From the NCBI RefSeq assembly GCF_019396345.1, contig NZ_JAHKRM010000005.1, positions 212,630-276,629 on the forward strand: a DNA stretch of 64,000 nucleotides, written 5' to 3'. This DNA is from Nonomuraea guangzhouensis. GTDB taxonomy: Bacteria; Actinomycetota; Actinomycetes; Streptosporangiales; Streptosporangiaceae. The notes below the pieces were generated by a model. That model did not search any database. It worked only from the letters and a program-made list of their open reading frames with translations, and was not told the origin of the DNA. The translations under genes and the position numbers were made by a program. Of the stretch, positions 40,626 to 49,515 are shown piece after piece; position 1 is the first letter of the stretch; every line of letters starts with the position of its first letter.

Positions 40626-43391
40626 GTGAGCCCAATGACGGATCTGGTACGGCAGGCGGTCGTCTTCGAGCCGGGCGACCCGCCCAGAGAAGGGCGGATG
40701 GCCTTCCTCGACCCTGACGGGGACGCCACGGTGACCGTGGTCGAGGAGCATGGCGGTGAGCTGCGGGTTCTGGAGGCCGGGGCCACCCATGTCCCGGTCG
40801 CCGACGCCGTGGCCGCGCTGGCCAGAGCCAGGAGCGACGCGGGTGCCCACCCGGCGGCGCGGTTCTGGGGCGCGGTGGCGCTGGTCGCGCTGCAACTGGT
40901 CGCCAGGGGGCGGATCCTGCCGGGGGTTTCGGCGGGTGACTTCGACTCCTGGCGGGCGGGGCCGTTCGACACGGCCGACGTACAGCGCATCCGGGAGCTG
41001 GCCGACGCCATGCCCGCCGCGGCGCGGTCCGTACCTCTCGAAGAAGGGCGGGCCACCGACGACGGCGGGCCCGACGATGGCCCCGCGCACGCCGGTGCGG
41101 GAGGGGTGCGGTTGAGGGACGCGGAGTCGCTGGTGCGGGCGTTCCTGGACGCGGTGGCCGACGCGATGCCGCGCTCCCCCGGCGCCGTACGCGCGACCGG
41201 CACCTCGGCGTTCGCAGCCGTCAAACCGGTCAAAGTGCCCCGGTTGCGTGCCTGGGCCGACGAGGTGTCCGCTGGGCTGGACTCCGGCGTACGCCTGTCG
41301 CTGCGCCTGGAGGCCGACAGCCTGGAGCAGGCGGAGTTCCGGGCGGTGGTCCAGCTGCACAGCCTGGCCGACCCGTCTCTGGTGGTGGACGCCGCCGACC
41401 TGTGGGAGGGCAGGGACCAGGGGTTCGGCCCCCGTGCCAGGATCGAGGCCACGCTGGCCATCAGACGGGCTGCCCGCGCCTGGGCCCGGCTGGAACGCCT
41501 GCTCGACAGCGCCGTCCCCGACGAGCTGACCCTGTCCGGCGGCGACGTGGAGGACCTGCTGGCCGGCGCCGCCGAACGCCTGGGCGCGGCCGGCGTCGAG
41601 GTCCACTGGCCAAGGGAGCTGGTACGCGGCCTGAGCGCCCGCGCCGTCGTCGGCGAGCGCGACAGTGCCCCGTCCGACCTGCCGTCCTTCCTCGGCGGCC
41701 ATCACCTGACCAGCTTCAACTGGCAGCTCGCCCTGGGCGGCGAGCGGCTGACCGCGGCCGAGATGGACCGGCTCGCCGAGGCGCACCGGCCCGTCGTACG
41801 GCTGCGCGACCAGTGGGTGCTCATCGAGCCGGACCTGGCCCGCAAGGCCCGCCATCGCGACCTCAAGTCACTGACCGGCATCGACGCCCTCGGCGCCGCG
41901 CTGACCGGCACCGTGGAGGTCGACGGCGAGCAGGTGCCGGTCGAGCCGAGCGCCTGGCTGCGCGAGCTGCGCGACCGGCTGTCCGAGCCCGAGGAGATCG
42001 CCGCGCCGGAAGGTCTGGACGCGCGGCTGCGCGACTACCAGCTGCAGGGCCTGCGCTGGCTGGCCAGGATGACGTCGCTCGGGCTCGGCGCCTGCCTGGC
42101 CGACGACATGGGCCTGGGCAAGACGATCACGCTGATCGCCCTGCACCTGCACCGGGGCGGCGGGCCCACGCTGGTCGTCTGCCCCGCCTCGCTGCTGGGG
42201 AACTGGGAGCGGGAGATCTCCAGGTTCGCCCCGGGGGTCCCTGTCCGCCGATTTCATGGAAATAGCCGGACATTGGCTGATGAGGGCTTCGTACTGACGA
42301 CATACGGCACGATGCGGATGGACGCCGCGCGGCTCGCCGCGCATCCATGGGACCTGCTGGTGGCCGACGAGGCCCAGCACGTCAAGAACCCCTCCTCGGG
42401 TACGGCCAAGGCGCTGCGCGAGATTCCGGCGGCTGCCCGCGTCGCGCTGACCGGCACCCCCGTGGAGAACAACCTGTCCGAGCTGTGGGCCATCCTCGAC
42501 TGGACGACGCCGGGGCTGCTCGGCTCGCTGGGCAGGTTCCGCTCACGCTGGGCCAAACCGGTCGAGTCAGGCGACTCCGTGGCGGCCGAACGGCTGGCCA
42601 GGCTCGTGGGGCCGTTCCTGCTGCGCCGCCGCAAGTCCGACCCCGGCATCGCGCCCGAACTCCCGCCCAAGACCGAGACCGACCGCCCGGTGGCGCTCAC
42701 CACCGAGCAGGCCGGGCTGTACGAGGCGGTGGTACGCGAGATCATGCGGCAGATCGAGAGCGCCCAGGGCATGGCCAGGCGCGGCCTGATCGTGAAGCTG
42801 CTGACCGGGCTCAAGCAGATCTGCAACCACCCGGCCCATTACCTGCACGAGGCCGCGCCCAGGCTGACCGGCCGGTCCGGCAAGCTCGAACTCCTCGACG
42901 AGCTCGTCGACACCATCGTCGCCGAGGACGGCGCGGTGCTGGTCTTCACCCAGTACGTGGCCATGGCCCGGCTGCTCGACCGGCACCTGACGGATCGAGG
43001 CGTCGCCACCCAGCTCCTGCACGGCGGCACCCCGGTGCCGAAGCGGGAGGAGATGGTGCGGCGCTTCCAGGAGGGGGCGGCGCCGGTGTTCCTGCTGTCG
43101 CTCAAGGCGGCCGGCACCGGACTGAACCTCACCCGGGCCGACCACGTCATCCACTACGACCGCTGGTGGAACCCGGCCGTCGAAGACCAGGCCACCGACC
43201 GCGCCTACCGCATCGGCCAGGACAAACCCGTCCAGGTGCACCGGCTCATCGCGGAGGGCACGATCGAGGACCGCATCGCCCAGATGCTGGCGGCCAAGCG
43301 CTCGCTGGCCGACGCCGTCCTGGCCTCGGGCGAGGCCGCCTTCACCGAACTGACCGACGCGGAACTCGCCGCCCTCGTGGAGTTGAGATGA
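40626..43391 (+). CDS. SNF2-family DNA-dependent ATPase/helicase
   Basis: This protein of about 920 residues has a roughly 450-residue N-terminal SNF2_N-associated (SNF2_assoc, bacterial) region. It is followed by the two-lobed SNF2 motor: motif I ADDMGLGKT, Ia LVVCPASLL, II ADEAQH, III ALTGTPVEN in lobe 1; IV LVFTQY, V LLSLKAAGTGLNL and VI QATDRAYRIGQ in lobe 2. It translocates on double-stranded DNA to remodel protein-DNA complexes. Start GTG 40626 or ATG 40635; no ribosome site, and the palindrome lies just upstream. It is co-translated with the SWIM protein by a 4-bp overlap, a pairing seen in many actinomycetes. Confidence 0.92.
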   Translation: MSPMTDLVRQAVVFEPGDPPREGRMAFLDPDGDATVTVVEEHGGELRVLEAGATHVPVADAVAALARARSDAGAHPAARFWGAVALVALQLVARGRILPGVSAGDFDSWRAGPFDTADVQRIRELADAMPAAARSVPLEEGRATDDGGPDDGPAHAGAGGVRLRDAESLVRAFLDAVADAMPRSPGAVRATGTSAFAAVKPVKVPRLRAWADEVSAGLDSGVRLSLRLEADSLEQAEFRAVVQLHSLADPSLVVDAADLWEGRDQGFGPRARIEATLAIRRAARAWARLERLLDSAVPDELTLSGGDVEDLLAGAAERLGAAGVEVHWPRELVRGLSARAVVGERDSAPSDLPSFLGGHHLTSFNWQLALGGERLTAAEMDRLAEAHRPVVRLRDQWVLIEPDLARKARHRDLKSLTGIDALGAALTGTVEVDGEQVPVEPSAWLRELRDRLSEPEEIAAPEGLDARLRDYQLQGLRWLARMTSLGLGACLADDMGLGKTITLIALHLHRGGGPTLVVCPASLLGNWEREISRFAPGVPVRRFHGNSRTLADEGFVLTTYGTMRMDAARLAAHPWDLLVADEAQHVKNPSSGTAKALREIPAAARVALTGTPVENNLSELWAILDWTTPGLLGSLGRFRSRWAKPVESGDSVAAERLARLVGPFLLRRRKSDPGIAPELPPKTETDRPVALTTEQAGLYEAVVREIMRQIESAQGMARRGLIVKLLTGLKQICNHPAHYLHEAAPRLTGRSGKLELLDELVDTIVAEDGAVLVFTQYVAMARLLDRHLTDRGVATQLLHGGTPVPKREEMVRRFQEGAAPVFLLSLKAAGTGLNLTRADHVIHYDRWWNPAVEDQATDRAYRIGQDKPVQVHRLIAEGTIEDRIAQMLAAKRSLADAVLASGEAAFTELTDAELAALVELR

Positions 43392-44503
43392 ACGCTGTCC
43401 GAGGATTCCCGGCATTTCCCTCGCAACGGGCCGGCGCCCGGTTCGCCACCTCTTGGTGGGGCCGCGCCTGGATCCAGGCCATCGAGGACACCTCCCTCGA
43501 CCAGACACTCCTCCGCAAAGGCCGCACGTACGCCAAGTCCGGACAGGTCGGCCCCATCACCGTCAGCCCCGGCCGCATCGCCGCCGTCACCGAGAGCGAG
43601 TACGACACCGTCGTCCACGTCGAGCAGCTCACCGCCCCCGAATGGGAGCGCTTCCTCGACCAGGTGGCCGCCAAGGCGGGACACATCGCGGCGCTGCTCG
43701 ACGGCGACATGCCCCACGACCTGGTCGAGGACGCCGAGGACGCCGGAGTCCCGCTGCTGCCGGCGGTCGGCGACCTCGAACCGGAGTGCTCCTGCCCCGA
43801 CTGGGGGCACCCGTGCAAGCACGCCGCCGCCCTGTGCTACCAGGCGTCGTGGCTGCTCGACGCCGATCCGTTCGTCCTGCTGCTCATGCGCGGGCGGGGT
43901 GAGCAGGAGCTGATCGAGGCGCTGCAGGGCCGCGACGTCCCCGCACCCGATCTCGCCGCCGACGCCGGCATGCCCGCCGTGGTGGCGTTCGGCCTGGGTG
44001 TGCCGCCGTTGCCGGGGCCGCCGCCGTTCGACGTCGCGTTCGCGCCGCTCGGGCTGGAGCCCGCACCCGGCGTCGACGTGGCCGCTCTGGAGGTGCTCGC
44101 CGCCTCAGCCGCCGACCGGGCCCGCGAGCTGCTGCTCACCGGGGGGCTTGCCGTACTGACCGAATATCAGGACCGGGTACGGCTGGCCGCCGCCCACGAC
44201 CTCGACCTCGGCCTGGAGGCGGCCGTCCAGGCCTGGCGCTACGGCGGCGCCGACGGACTGGAGGCGCTCGAATCGGCCTGGACCCCGCCCAAGCAGGACC
44301 TGGCCAGGGCCCGGACGCTGCTCCGGGCCGGCTGGGAGGGCGAGCACCCCCCGGAGGTCGAGGCGTGGCGCAACCGCTGGACCATCGGCGCCCGGCAACT
44401 GCGTTACGGCCGCGACGGCCGCTGGTACCCGTTCACCGACCGCGACGGCCAGTGGTGGCCCGCCGGCCCACCGGAACGCGACCCGTCGGCGCTGGTGGGC
44501 TGA
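43388..44503 (+). CDS. SWIM zinc-finger protein
   Basis: This 371-residue soluble protein has the SWIM motif (CxCx(n)CxH) at about 138-148: CSCPDWGHPCKHAAALCY. The N-terminal FATSWWGRAWIQAIEDTSLDQTLLRKGRTYAKSGQVG (in two parts) is the conserved lead of this bacterial family. The C-terminal part is Trp/Leu-rich and ends in RYGRDGRWYPF. SWIM fingers bind DNA or proteins; the coupled SNF2 motor is the expected partner. The exact role of the pair is unknown; DNA repair and defence are both conceivable. Confidence 0.9.
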   Translation: MNAVRGFPAFPSQRAGARFATSWWGRAWIQAIEDTSLDQTLLRKGRTYAKSGQVGPITVSPGRIAAVTESEYDTVVHVEQLTAPEWERFLDQVAAKAGHIAALLDGDMPHDLVEDAEDAGVPLLPAVGDLEPECSCPDWGHPCKHAAALCYQASWLLDADPFVLLLMRGRGEQELIEALQGRDVPAPDLAADAGMPAVVAFGLGVPPLPGPPPFDVAFAPLGLEPAPGVDVAALEVLAASAADRARELLLTGGLAVLTEYQDRVRLAAAHDLDLGLEAAVQAWRYGGADGLEALESAWTPPKQDLARARTLLRAGWEGEHPPEVEAWRNRWTIGARQLRYGRDGRWYPFTDRDGQWWPAGPPERDPSALVG

Positions 44504-44532
44504 CGAGGCTTCTGGGTGGCCGCCCGTCCTTG

Positions 44533-45504
44533 TCAAGGTGTGAAGACGATGCGGCGGTCGCTTCCGCCTCGCTCCCACGTCTTTTCGATGTCGGCGAGCG
44601 GGACGGGTTCGATGTCGAGGAGGATCTCGCCCGCGACCGCCTGCTGGAGGAGCTCCGCGTAGGCTGCTGCGGCGTCCGCGAGCGAGGCCTGCCCGCGGGT
44701 GCCGCTGCCGATCAGTTGGACGGGCGCTTTGCGCAGGGCCATGGCGGGCAGGCCCGCCACCTCCCCAGCGGTCATCCCGACCAGGATGTAGCGAATCTGC
44801 CGGCCGGCACCGTCGGGGCGCCCGCCCGTACGCATCAGCGCCGCGAAGACCGCCTCGGCCGGCGCGCCCCACAGGTAGTCGACGATCAGGTCATAGGGTC
44901 CCGCGGCGGCGATGGCGGCGGCCAGCTCGTCGTGCGGCCGATCGACCCTGATCGCGGCATCGGCTCCGCCTGCCACCAGCTCGTCCAGGACGCGCTGGTT
45001 GCGCCCGGCGGCGATGACGCGTGCGCCATGACGTACGGCCAGCTGCGTGGCGATGCGGCCGGATGCGCCGGTCGCGCCGAGCACAAGGACCGTCTGCCCG
45101 GTGGCGGCCTCGCCTTCGAAGACGACGGTCTTCCAAGCGGCCATCCCGGGGTTGAGGTACGCGGCCGCGGTGGCGTCGTCGACGCCGTCGGGCACCGGCA
45201 GCCACACATCGCGGCGCACCAGCGTCCGCTCGGCCATGGCCCCAAAGGGCGGCTTCGGGATGAAGAACGCCACCCGGGCACCGTCCTCCAGTCGCCCCAC
45301 GCCGTCTAAGCCCACCACGTGGGGAAACGTGGTCGGAGCGTAGTGGACTCCCTTGGCCATGGCACGGTCGGACGGCTTCAGCGCCGCCGCGGTGACCGTG
45401 AGGACCGCTTCGTCGTCACCGGCCACCGGTGCCGGGAACGGCTCGTAGCGCGGGGTCTGGCCGATGCCGTGCAGTACCGCGCCGTGGATCTGCTGTGTGT
45501 TCAC
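44533..45504 (-). CDS. Zinc-independent quinone oxidoreductase / MDR-family dehydrogenase
   Basis: This 323-residue medium-chain dehydrogenase lacks the structural- and catalytic-zinc Cys pattern. It has a GroES-like N-terminal domain (ALKPSDRAMAKGVHYAPTTFPHVVGLDGVG in two parts) and a Rossmann domain with VLVLGATGASGRIATQLA (GxTGxxG) at about 140-157. NADPH-dependent reduction of a quinone or enone is the usual role. ATG start, divergent from the MarR gene, with a perfect palindromic operator 37 bp upstream. This suggests induction by the substrate or a related electrophile. Confidence 0.88.
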   Translation of the reverse strand: MNTQQIHGAVLHGIGQTPRYEPFPAPVAGDDEAVLTVTAAALKPSDRAMAKGVHYAPTTFPHVVGLDGVGRLEDGARVAFFIPKPPFGAMAERTLVRRDVWLPVPDGVDDATAAAYLNPGMAAWKTVVFEGEAATGQTVLVLGATGASGRIATQLAVRHGARVIAAGRNQRVLDELVAGGADAAIRVDRPHDELAAAIAAAGPYDLIVDYLWGAPAEAVFAALMRTGGRPDGAGRQIRYILVGMTAGEVAGLPAMALRKAPVQLIGSGTRGQASLADAAAAYAELLQQAVAGEILLDIEPVPLADIEKTWERGGSDRRIVFTP

Positions 45505-45540
45505 GGGTGATCTCCCTGATCGAGTCGCGCACGTCCAAAA

Positions 45541-45561
45541 ATCCGTTCAATCTGAACGGAT
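45541..45561. promoter_or_regulatory. MarR operator between the dehydrogenase and regulator genes
   Basis: Perfect 9-bp arms ATCCGTTCA (45541-45549) and TGAACGGAT (45553-45561) flank a 3-bp spacer. The site lies midway between the divergent starts at 45504 and 45586 and probably lets the MarR protein control both genes. Confidence 0.85.
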
Positions 45562-45585
45562 AAGGTAGCAGGGAATGCGTGCATA

Positions 45586-46110
45586 ATGAACGGGATGACT
45601 GATCGTGATCGCGACGAGTACTACGAGGTCTGGCTCGAAATCCTCGGGCGCACCTCACGCCCGCGCTTCGTCGAGCTGCTCCTCGACCGCGCCGGCGTCA
45701 CGCTGGACGCGGACCTGTGCCGCTACCTGGTGCACATCGATCTTCGCGGACCCATCGGCGTCCTCGAGCTCGCCGAGCTCGCCGAGCACAACCACCCCAA
45801 GTCCAGCCGCTCGCTCGCCCGGCTGGAACAGCTCGGTCTGATCACTCGCGCATCGGCCCCGCACGATCGGCGGATCAAGACCGCGTCGATCACCGCCGAG
45901 GGGCACCGCATCGTTGAGGCGATCAACCAGGGGCGGCGGCGGATCCTCCAGGAGGTCTTCGCCGACTGGAGCGAACACGATCAGACCGAACTGGCCCGCC
46001 TGACACGCCGCTTCTCAGACGCCATGGCCACGCTGGTGGACGCGCAGGACCCAGCACCGGCCAAGACGGACGCGACGAACAGCCGCGCCGCTCCTCGGCA
46101 AGGAAGCTGA
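45586..46110 (+). CDS. MarR-family transcriptional regulator
   Basis: This 174-residue winged-helix dimer has the DNA-binding part at about 55-105 (GVLELAELAEHNHPKSSRSLARLEQLGLITRASAPHDRRIKTASIT in parts) with the DRR wing motif. N- and C-terminal helices form the dimer interface. A Lys/Ala/Asp-rich tail of about 25 residues follows. The start may be ATG 45586 or 45595; no strong ribosome site. It is divergent from the quinone oxidoreductase gene and should repress it and itself through the palindrome at 45541-45561. Confidence 0.9.
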   Translation: MNGMTDRDRDEYYEVWLEILGRTSRPRFVELLLDRAGVTLDADLCRYLVHIDLRGPIGVLELAELAEHNHPKSSRSLARLEQLGLITRASAPHDRRIKTASITAEGHRIVEAINQGRRRILQEVFADWSEHDQTELARLTRRFSDAMATLVDAQDPAPAKTDATNSRAAPRQGS

Positions 46111-46173
46111 CCGGCATCCCGCGTACCAGGACCGCCACGCTCCCGGCGCCCGGCTGCGTGGGAAACTGATGGG

Positions 46174-47013
46174 GTGACCGCACGACGTATCGCCTATCAG
46201 GGCGAGCCCGGCTCGAACTCCCACTTGGTGTGCAAGCAGCACTACCCCGACTGGGATGCGGTGCCGTGCGCGTCCTTCGAGGACGTGTTCGGGGCGGTGG
46301 AGAACGGCGAGGCCGAGCTGGCGATGATCCCGATCGACAACTCGATCGCCGGCCGGGTCGCCGACATCCACCATTTCCTGCCGACCTCGGCCCTGCACAT
46401 CATCGGCGAGCACTTCCTGCGCATCCAGTTCAACCTGATGGCGCCGCCGGGTGCGACCCTGGACACGATCAAGGCCGTGCACAGCCACGTGCATGCCCTC
46501 GGCCAGTGTCGCCGGATCATCCGCGAGCACGACCTGGTGCCGATGATCGCCGGTGACACCGCCGGTGCCGCACGCGAGGTGGCCGAGGCGGGCGACCTGA
46601 CCCAGGCGGCGATCGCGCCGCCGCTCGCGGCGGAGATCTACGGCCTGCACATCCTCGCCCGCGACGTCGAGGACGAGGAGCACAACACCACCCGGTTCGT
46701 GGTGCTCAGCCCGGACTTCGTGCAGGCACCGCGCGGCGAGGGCCCGGTGGTCACCTCGTTCGTCTTCAACGTCCGTAACCTGCCGGCCGCGCTCTACAAG
46801 GCGCTCGGCGGGTTCGCGACCAACGGCATCAACATGACCAAGCTGGAGAGCTACATGGTCGGCGGCCACTTCGCGGCCACTCAGTTCCTCGCCGAGGTCG
46901 ACGGGCACCCCGAGGATCCCGGCCTGAAGAACGCGCTGGAGGAGTTGGCATTCTTCACCACGGACGTGAAGATCCTCGGGGTCTACCCGGCCGACCCCTT
47001 CCGCGCCAACTGA
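46174..47013 (+). CDS. pheA: Prephenate dehydratase
   Basis: This 279-residue enzyme converts prephenate to phenylpyruvate in phenylalanine biosynthesis. The catalytic domain has RIAYQGEPGSNSH near the start, VENGEAELAMIPIDNSIAG and the signature HNTTRFVVLS, in which the Thr is essential. The ACT allosteric domain lies at about 195-275 (TSFVFNVRNLPAALYKALGGFATNGINMTKLESYM in parts) for feedback by phenylalanine. GTG start at 46174, with GATGGG just upstream. It is monofunctional (no chorismate mutase domain), as usual in actinomycetes, and appears to be transcribed alone. The protein is full length and unremarkable. Confidence 0.95.
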   Translation: MTARRIAYQGEPGSNSHLVCKQHYPDWDAVPCASFEDVFGAVENGEAELAMIPIDNSIAGRVADIHHFLPTSALHIIGEHFLRIQFNLMAPPGATLDTIKAVHSHVHALGQCRRIIREHDLVPMIAGDTAGAAREVAEAGDLTQAAIAPPLAAEIYGLHILARDVEDEEHNTTRFVVLSPDFVQAPRGEGPVVTSFVFNVRNLPAALYKALGGFATNGINMTKLESYMVGGHFAATQFLAEVDGHPEDPGLKNALEELAFFTTDVKILGVYPADPFRAN

Positions 47014-47024
47014 GGTTCGAGACG

Positions 47025-47038
47025 GGCGCCAAGGCGCC
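47025..47038 (+). terminator. Possible terminator hairpin after pheA
   Basis: GGCGCC-AA-GGCGCC lies 11 bp after the pheA stop. The self-complementary arms could form a compact stem, or pair in two registers; no T tract follows. Confidence 0.4.
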
Positions 47039-47092
47039 ACTGGTGGGTCACGATACTCGCCGCACGGAGAATGAGCACCAGGACAAGGTGCC

Positions 47093-47426
47093 GATTGCGG
47101 GGACATCGACATTCCCGTCTCTTACTACCGGGAGATCGAGGAGTGACACCGTCGCTGGCTGGACCTGGCCCGGCCACGAGAGCGCCCCGATCATCGTCGA
47201 GGTGTACAGCGACGCGGACGAGGTCGAACTTCTCATCAACGGTCGCTCCCTGGGACGCAAACCGGTCGGCGAACAACACAGGTTCCGCACCGAGTTCGAG
47301 ATCACCTACGAACCGGGCGAACTGCTCGCGATCGCCTACCGCGACGGCGTCAAATCCGGATCCCCCGTAAGAGCTACCGGAATCGTCCACTCGCTGGTGA
47401 TTCGTCGGCGCTGTCGTCGCTCATAA
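47093..47426 (+). pseudogene. Decayed C-terminal fragment of a glycoside hydrolase family 2 protein
   Basis: Two blocks in different frames match the end of GH2 beta-galactosidase-like enzymes. The first is GDIDIPVSYYREIEE-stop (47093-47146). The second, after a frameshift, is AGWTWPGHESAPIIVEVYSDADEVELLINGRSLGRKPVG in parts, then FEITYEPGELLAIAYRDGVK (from about 47150). The latter is the DUF4982 domain that follows the catalytic barrel. The barrel with its two Glu catalysts and most of the gene (normally 700 or more codons) are absent. It is a pseudogene remnant filling most of the 462-bp gap after pheA. Confidence 0.8.
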
Positions 47427-47475
47427 CGTTTCCGCTGGGTCGCCGACCGCGCGACCACCGTCAACGGAGGTCACC

Positions 47476-48324
47476 ATGAGCACGACAGCCACCCCGCACC
47501 CCGCACACCCGGGCGGCGGCCGGATGCGGCGGATCGCCCGGTTCCCCCTCACCTGGCTGTTGGTCGGGCTGCTCGGCGTCGGCGCCGTGTCGGCGCTGGC
47601 CGCGAGCGGGCCGGTGCTCGCCGTGCTGGGTGCGGGCGCCGCGGTGGCCGTCTACTGGGCGGTCATGCGCTTCGTCGCGGGACGGAGCACGCCGGAGATC
47701 GCGAGAGGCGGGGCCGGACGGGAGGCGTTGACCGGCGCCGGGATCGGGCTGGGGTTCGTCCTCGTCTCCGCGCTCCTGATCGCGATCTTCGGCGGTTATT
47801 CGTTCACCTGGTCGTCCGGGAACGTCCTGTCCGTCGTGTTCGCGATGGTCACGGTGTCCGTCGGCGCGGCGGTCACGGAGGAACTGATGTTCCGCGGGCT
47901 GGCGCTTCAGGCCCTGGAACAGCTCTTCGGCAGCCGCGCGGCCGTGGCGATCACCGCGTTGGCGTTCGGTGGCATGCACCTGGCCAACCCGGGAGCCAAC
48001 GCGTGGAGCTCGCTGGCGATCGCCCTCGAGGCGGGTGTCCTGCTCGGTGCCGCCTACCTCTGGCGGCGCAGTATCTGGTTCGTCGCGGGACTCCACTTCG
48101 CCTGGAACGCCACCGAGGGGCTGCTCGGCATCCCGGTCTCCGGCCATGCGGCAGCCGGGCTGCTGACCACGCACGTCACGGGCCCGGCGCTGCTGACCGG
48201 CGGTGAGTTCGGGCTCGAGGCGTCGATCGTGCCCGTCGTCGTGAGTGTGCTGCTCACCGTCCCGATGTTCAGGCGGGCCCGCCGGCGCGGCGATCTGGTG
48301 CCGATGCGCCGTGGTGGCCGTTAA
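47476..48324 (+). CDS. CPBP-family intramembrane glutamic protease
   Basis: This 282-residue membrane protein has about eight helices. It carries the Abi/CPBP motifs: EELMFRG with Glu135, Glu136 and Arg140; FGGMHLANPG with His168; and a third motif AGLHFAWNA with His and Asn. These residues form the intramembrane glutamate/histidine active site. Family members process prenylated proteins or act in bacteriocin immunity; the substrate here is unknown. GGAGG precedes the ATG by 6 nt. The next gene, a histidine kinase, starts 9 bp after its stop, so the three genes to 50198 may be one operon. Confidence 0.9.
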   Translation: MSTTATPHPAHPGGGRMRRIARFPLTWLLVGLLGVGAVSALAASGPVLAVLGAGAAVAVYWAVMRFVAGRSTPEIARGGAGREALTGAGIGLGFVLVSALLIAIFGGYSFTWSSGNVLSVVFAMVTVSVGAAVTEELMFRGLALQALEQLFGSRAAVAITALAFGGMHLANPGANAWSSLAIALEAGVLLGAAYLWRRSIWFVAGLHFAWNATEGLLGIPVSGHAAAGLLTTHVTGPALLTGGEFGLEASIVPVVVSVLLTVPMFRRARRRGDLVPMRRGGR

Positions 48325-48333
48325 GCTTGCGCG

Positions 48334-49515
48334 GTGTTCGCGAACGCCACACGTTCTGTCCGCTCCTGGCCAGGCTGGTGGCGAGCCCACCCGACGCCCG
48401 TGAAGGACGGTGTGCTCGCGGCGGTGCTCACGCTCATGGCGTTCGAGCCGACACTGTCCACCATCTCGGCGCAGCTCGGCGACCTGCCCAGGCGCCCGTC
48501 GGACGCGCTGGCCGTGACGCTGACCTTGGCTCAGTCCGTACCGCTGGCGTTACGCGGCAGATGGCCCGCGGCCGGTCTGGCGGTCATCGGCACCGCCTTC
48601 GCCCTGCATCAGGCGATGTCCTATCCGCCGACGTTCGCCAGCATCGGGCTCTATCTGTCCCTGTACGCCGCCGGAGCCCATCAGGCCCGGTTCCGTCGCG
48701 GCCTCGTCGTGGTGTCGAGCGCGGGCTATGTCGTGTTCGTGGTCGTGCTGCACAGCCTGGGGTCACCCGATCGGGCCCAGGACTTCCTCGTGTTCTATCT
48801 GGCGTTGGCGGTGAGCTGGTTGGCTGGTGCCGGGATGCGCCGGTGGCGGGCTGAAGAGGCCGAGCTCCGGCGGCTCAGCGCGGACGTGGCCACGGCCGCC
48901 GAGCGCGCGCGTATCGCCCGCGAACTGCATGACGTGGTCACCCACCATGTGACCGCCATGGTGGTGCAGGCCGACGCGGCACAGTTCCTGATCAGCGGCG
49001 CCCCGGATCGCGCCGGGGAGGGGCTGGCCGCCATCAGCGCCACCGGCCGGCGGGCGCTGACCGAACTCCGGCACCTGCTCGGAGTGCTGGAGGCGACCGG
49101 CGATTCGGCGGTCGCGCACCGTACGCCGACGCTGGGCAGGATCGGCGATCTGGTCGAGCAGGCCCGGCTGTCCGGCCAGCCCGTCGAACTGGCCGAACAC
49201 GGAGACCAGCGACCTCAGCCCGTCGATGTGGAACTGGCCGCCTACCGGGTCGTACAGGAGGCACTCACCAACGCGATCAAGCACGCGACGGGACGGTCCA
49301 CGACGGTCACGGTCCACCACCACGACGATCACCTCGAAGTCGAGGTGACCACCGACGGACCCGCCGACGCCACCTCCGTGGTGCCGTTGAGCGGACGAGG
49401 TCTGGCCGGGCTGCGGGAACGGGTACGCCTGCTCGATGGCGTGCTGGTGGCGGCGGCCCGGCCCGGCGGCGGGTTCAGCGTCCGCGCCCTCATCCCGTCC
49501 AGGAGCGACCCATGA
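48334..49515 (+). CDS. Sensor histidine kinase, NarL/DesK type
   Basis: This 393-residue membrane kinase has an N-terminal sensor with about five helices (residues 25-170, including VLAAVLTLMAFEPTLSTISA). HisKA_3 follows, with His199 in ARIARELHDVVTHHVTAMVVQADAA in parts. HATPase_c is shown by YRVVQEALTNAIKHATG and GRGLAGLRERVRLL. The usual GxG after the N-box is replaced by TDGPAD, a weak G1 box. GTG start at 48334. It is co-translated with the regulator by a 4-bp overlap and lies 9 bp after the CPBP protease gene, which suggests a regulated-proteolysis link (inference). Confidence 0.9.
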   Translation: MFANATRSVRSWPGWWRAHPTPVKDGVLAAVLTLMAFEPTLSTISAQLGDLPRRPSDALAVTLTLAQSVPLALRGRWPAAGLAVIGTAFALHQAMSYPPTFASIGLYLSLYAAGAHQARFRRGLVVVSSAGYVVFVVVLHSLGSPDRAQDFLVFYLALAVSWLAGAGMRRWRAEEAELRRLSADVATAAERARIARELHDVVTHHVTAMVVQADAAQFLISGAPDRAGEGLAAISATGRRALTELRHLLGVLEATGDSAVAHRTPTLGRIGDLVEQARLSGQPVELAEHGDQRPQPVDVELAAYRVVQEALTNAIKHATGRSTTVTVHHHDDHLEVEVTTDGPADATSVVPLSGRGLAGLRERVRLLDGVLVAAARPGGGFSVRALIPSRSDP

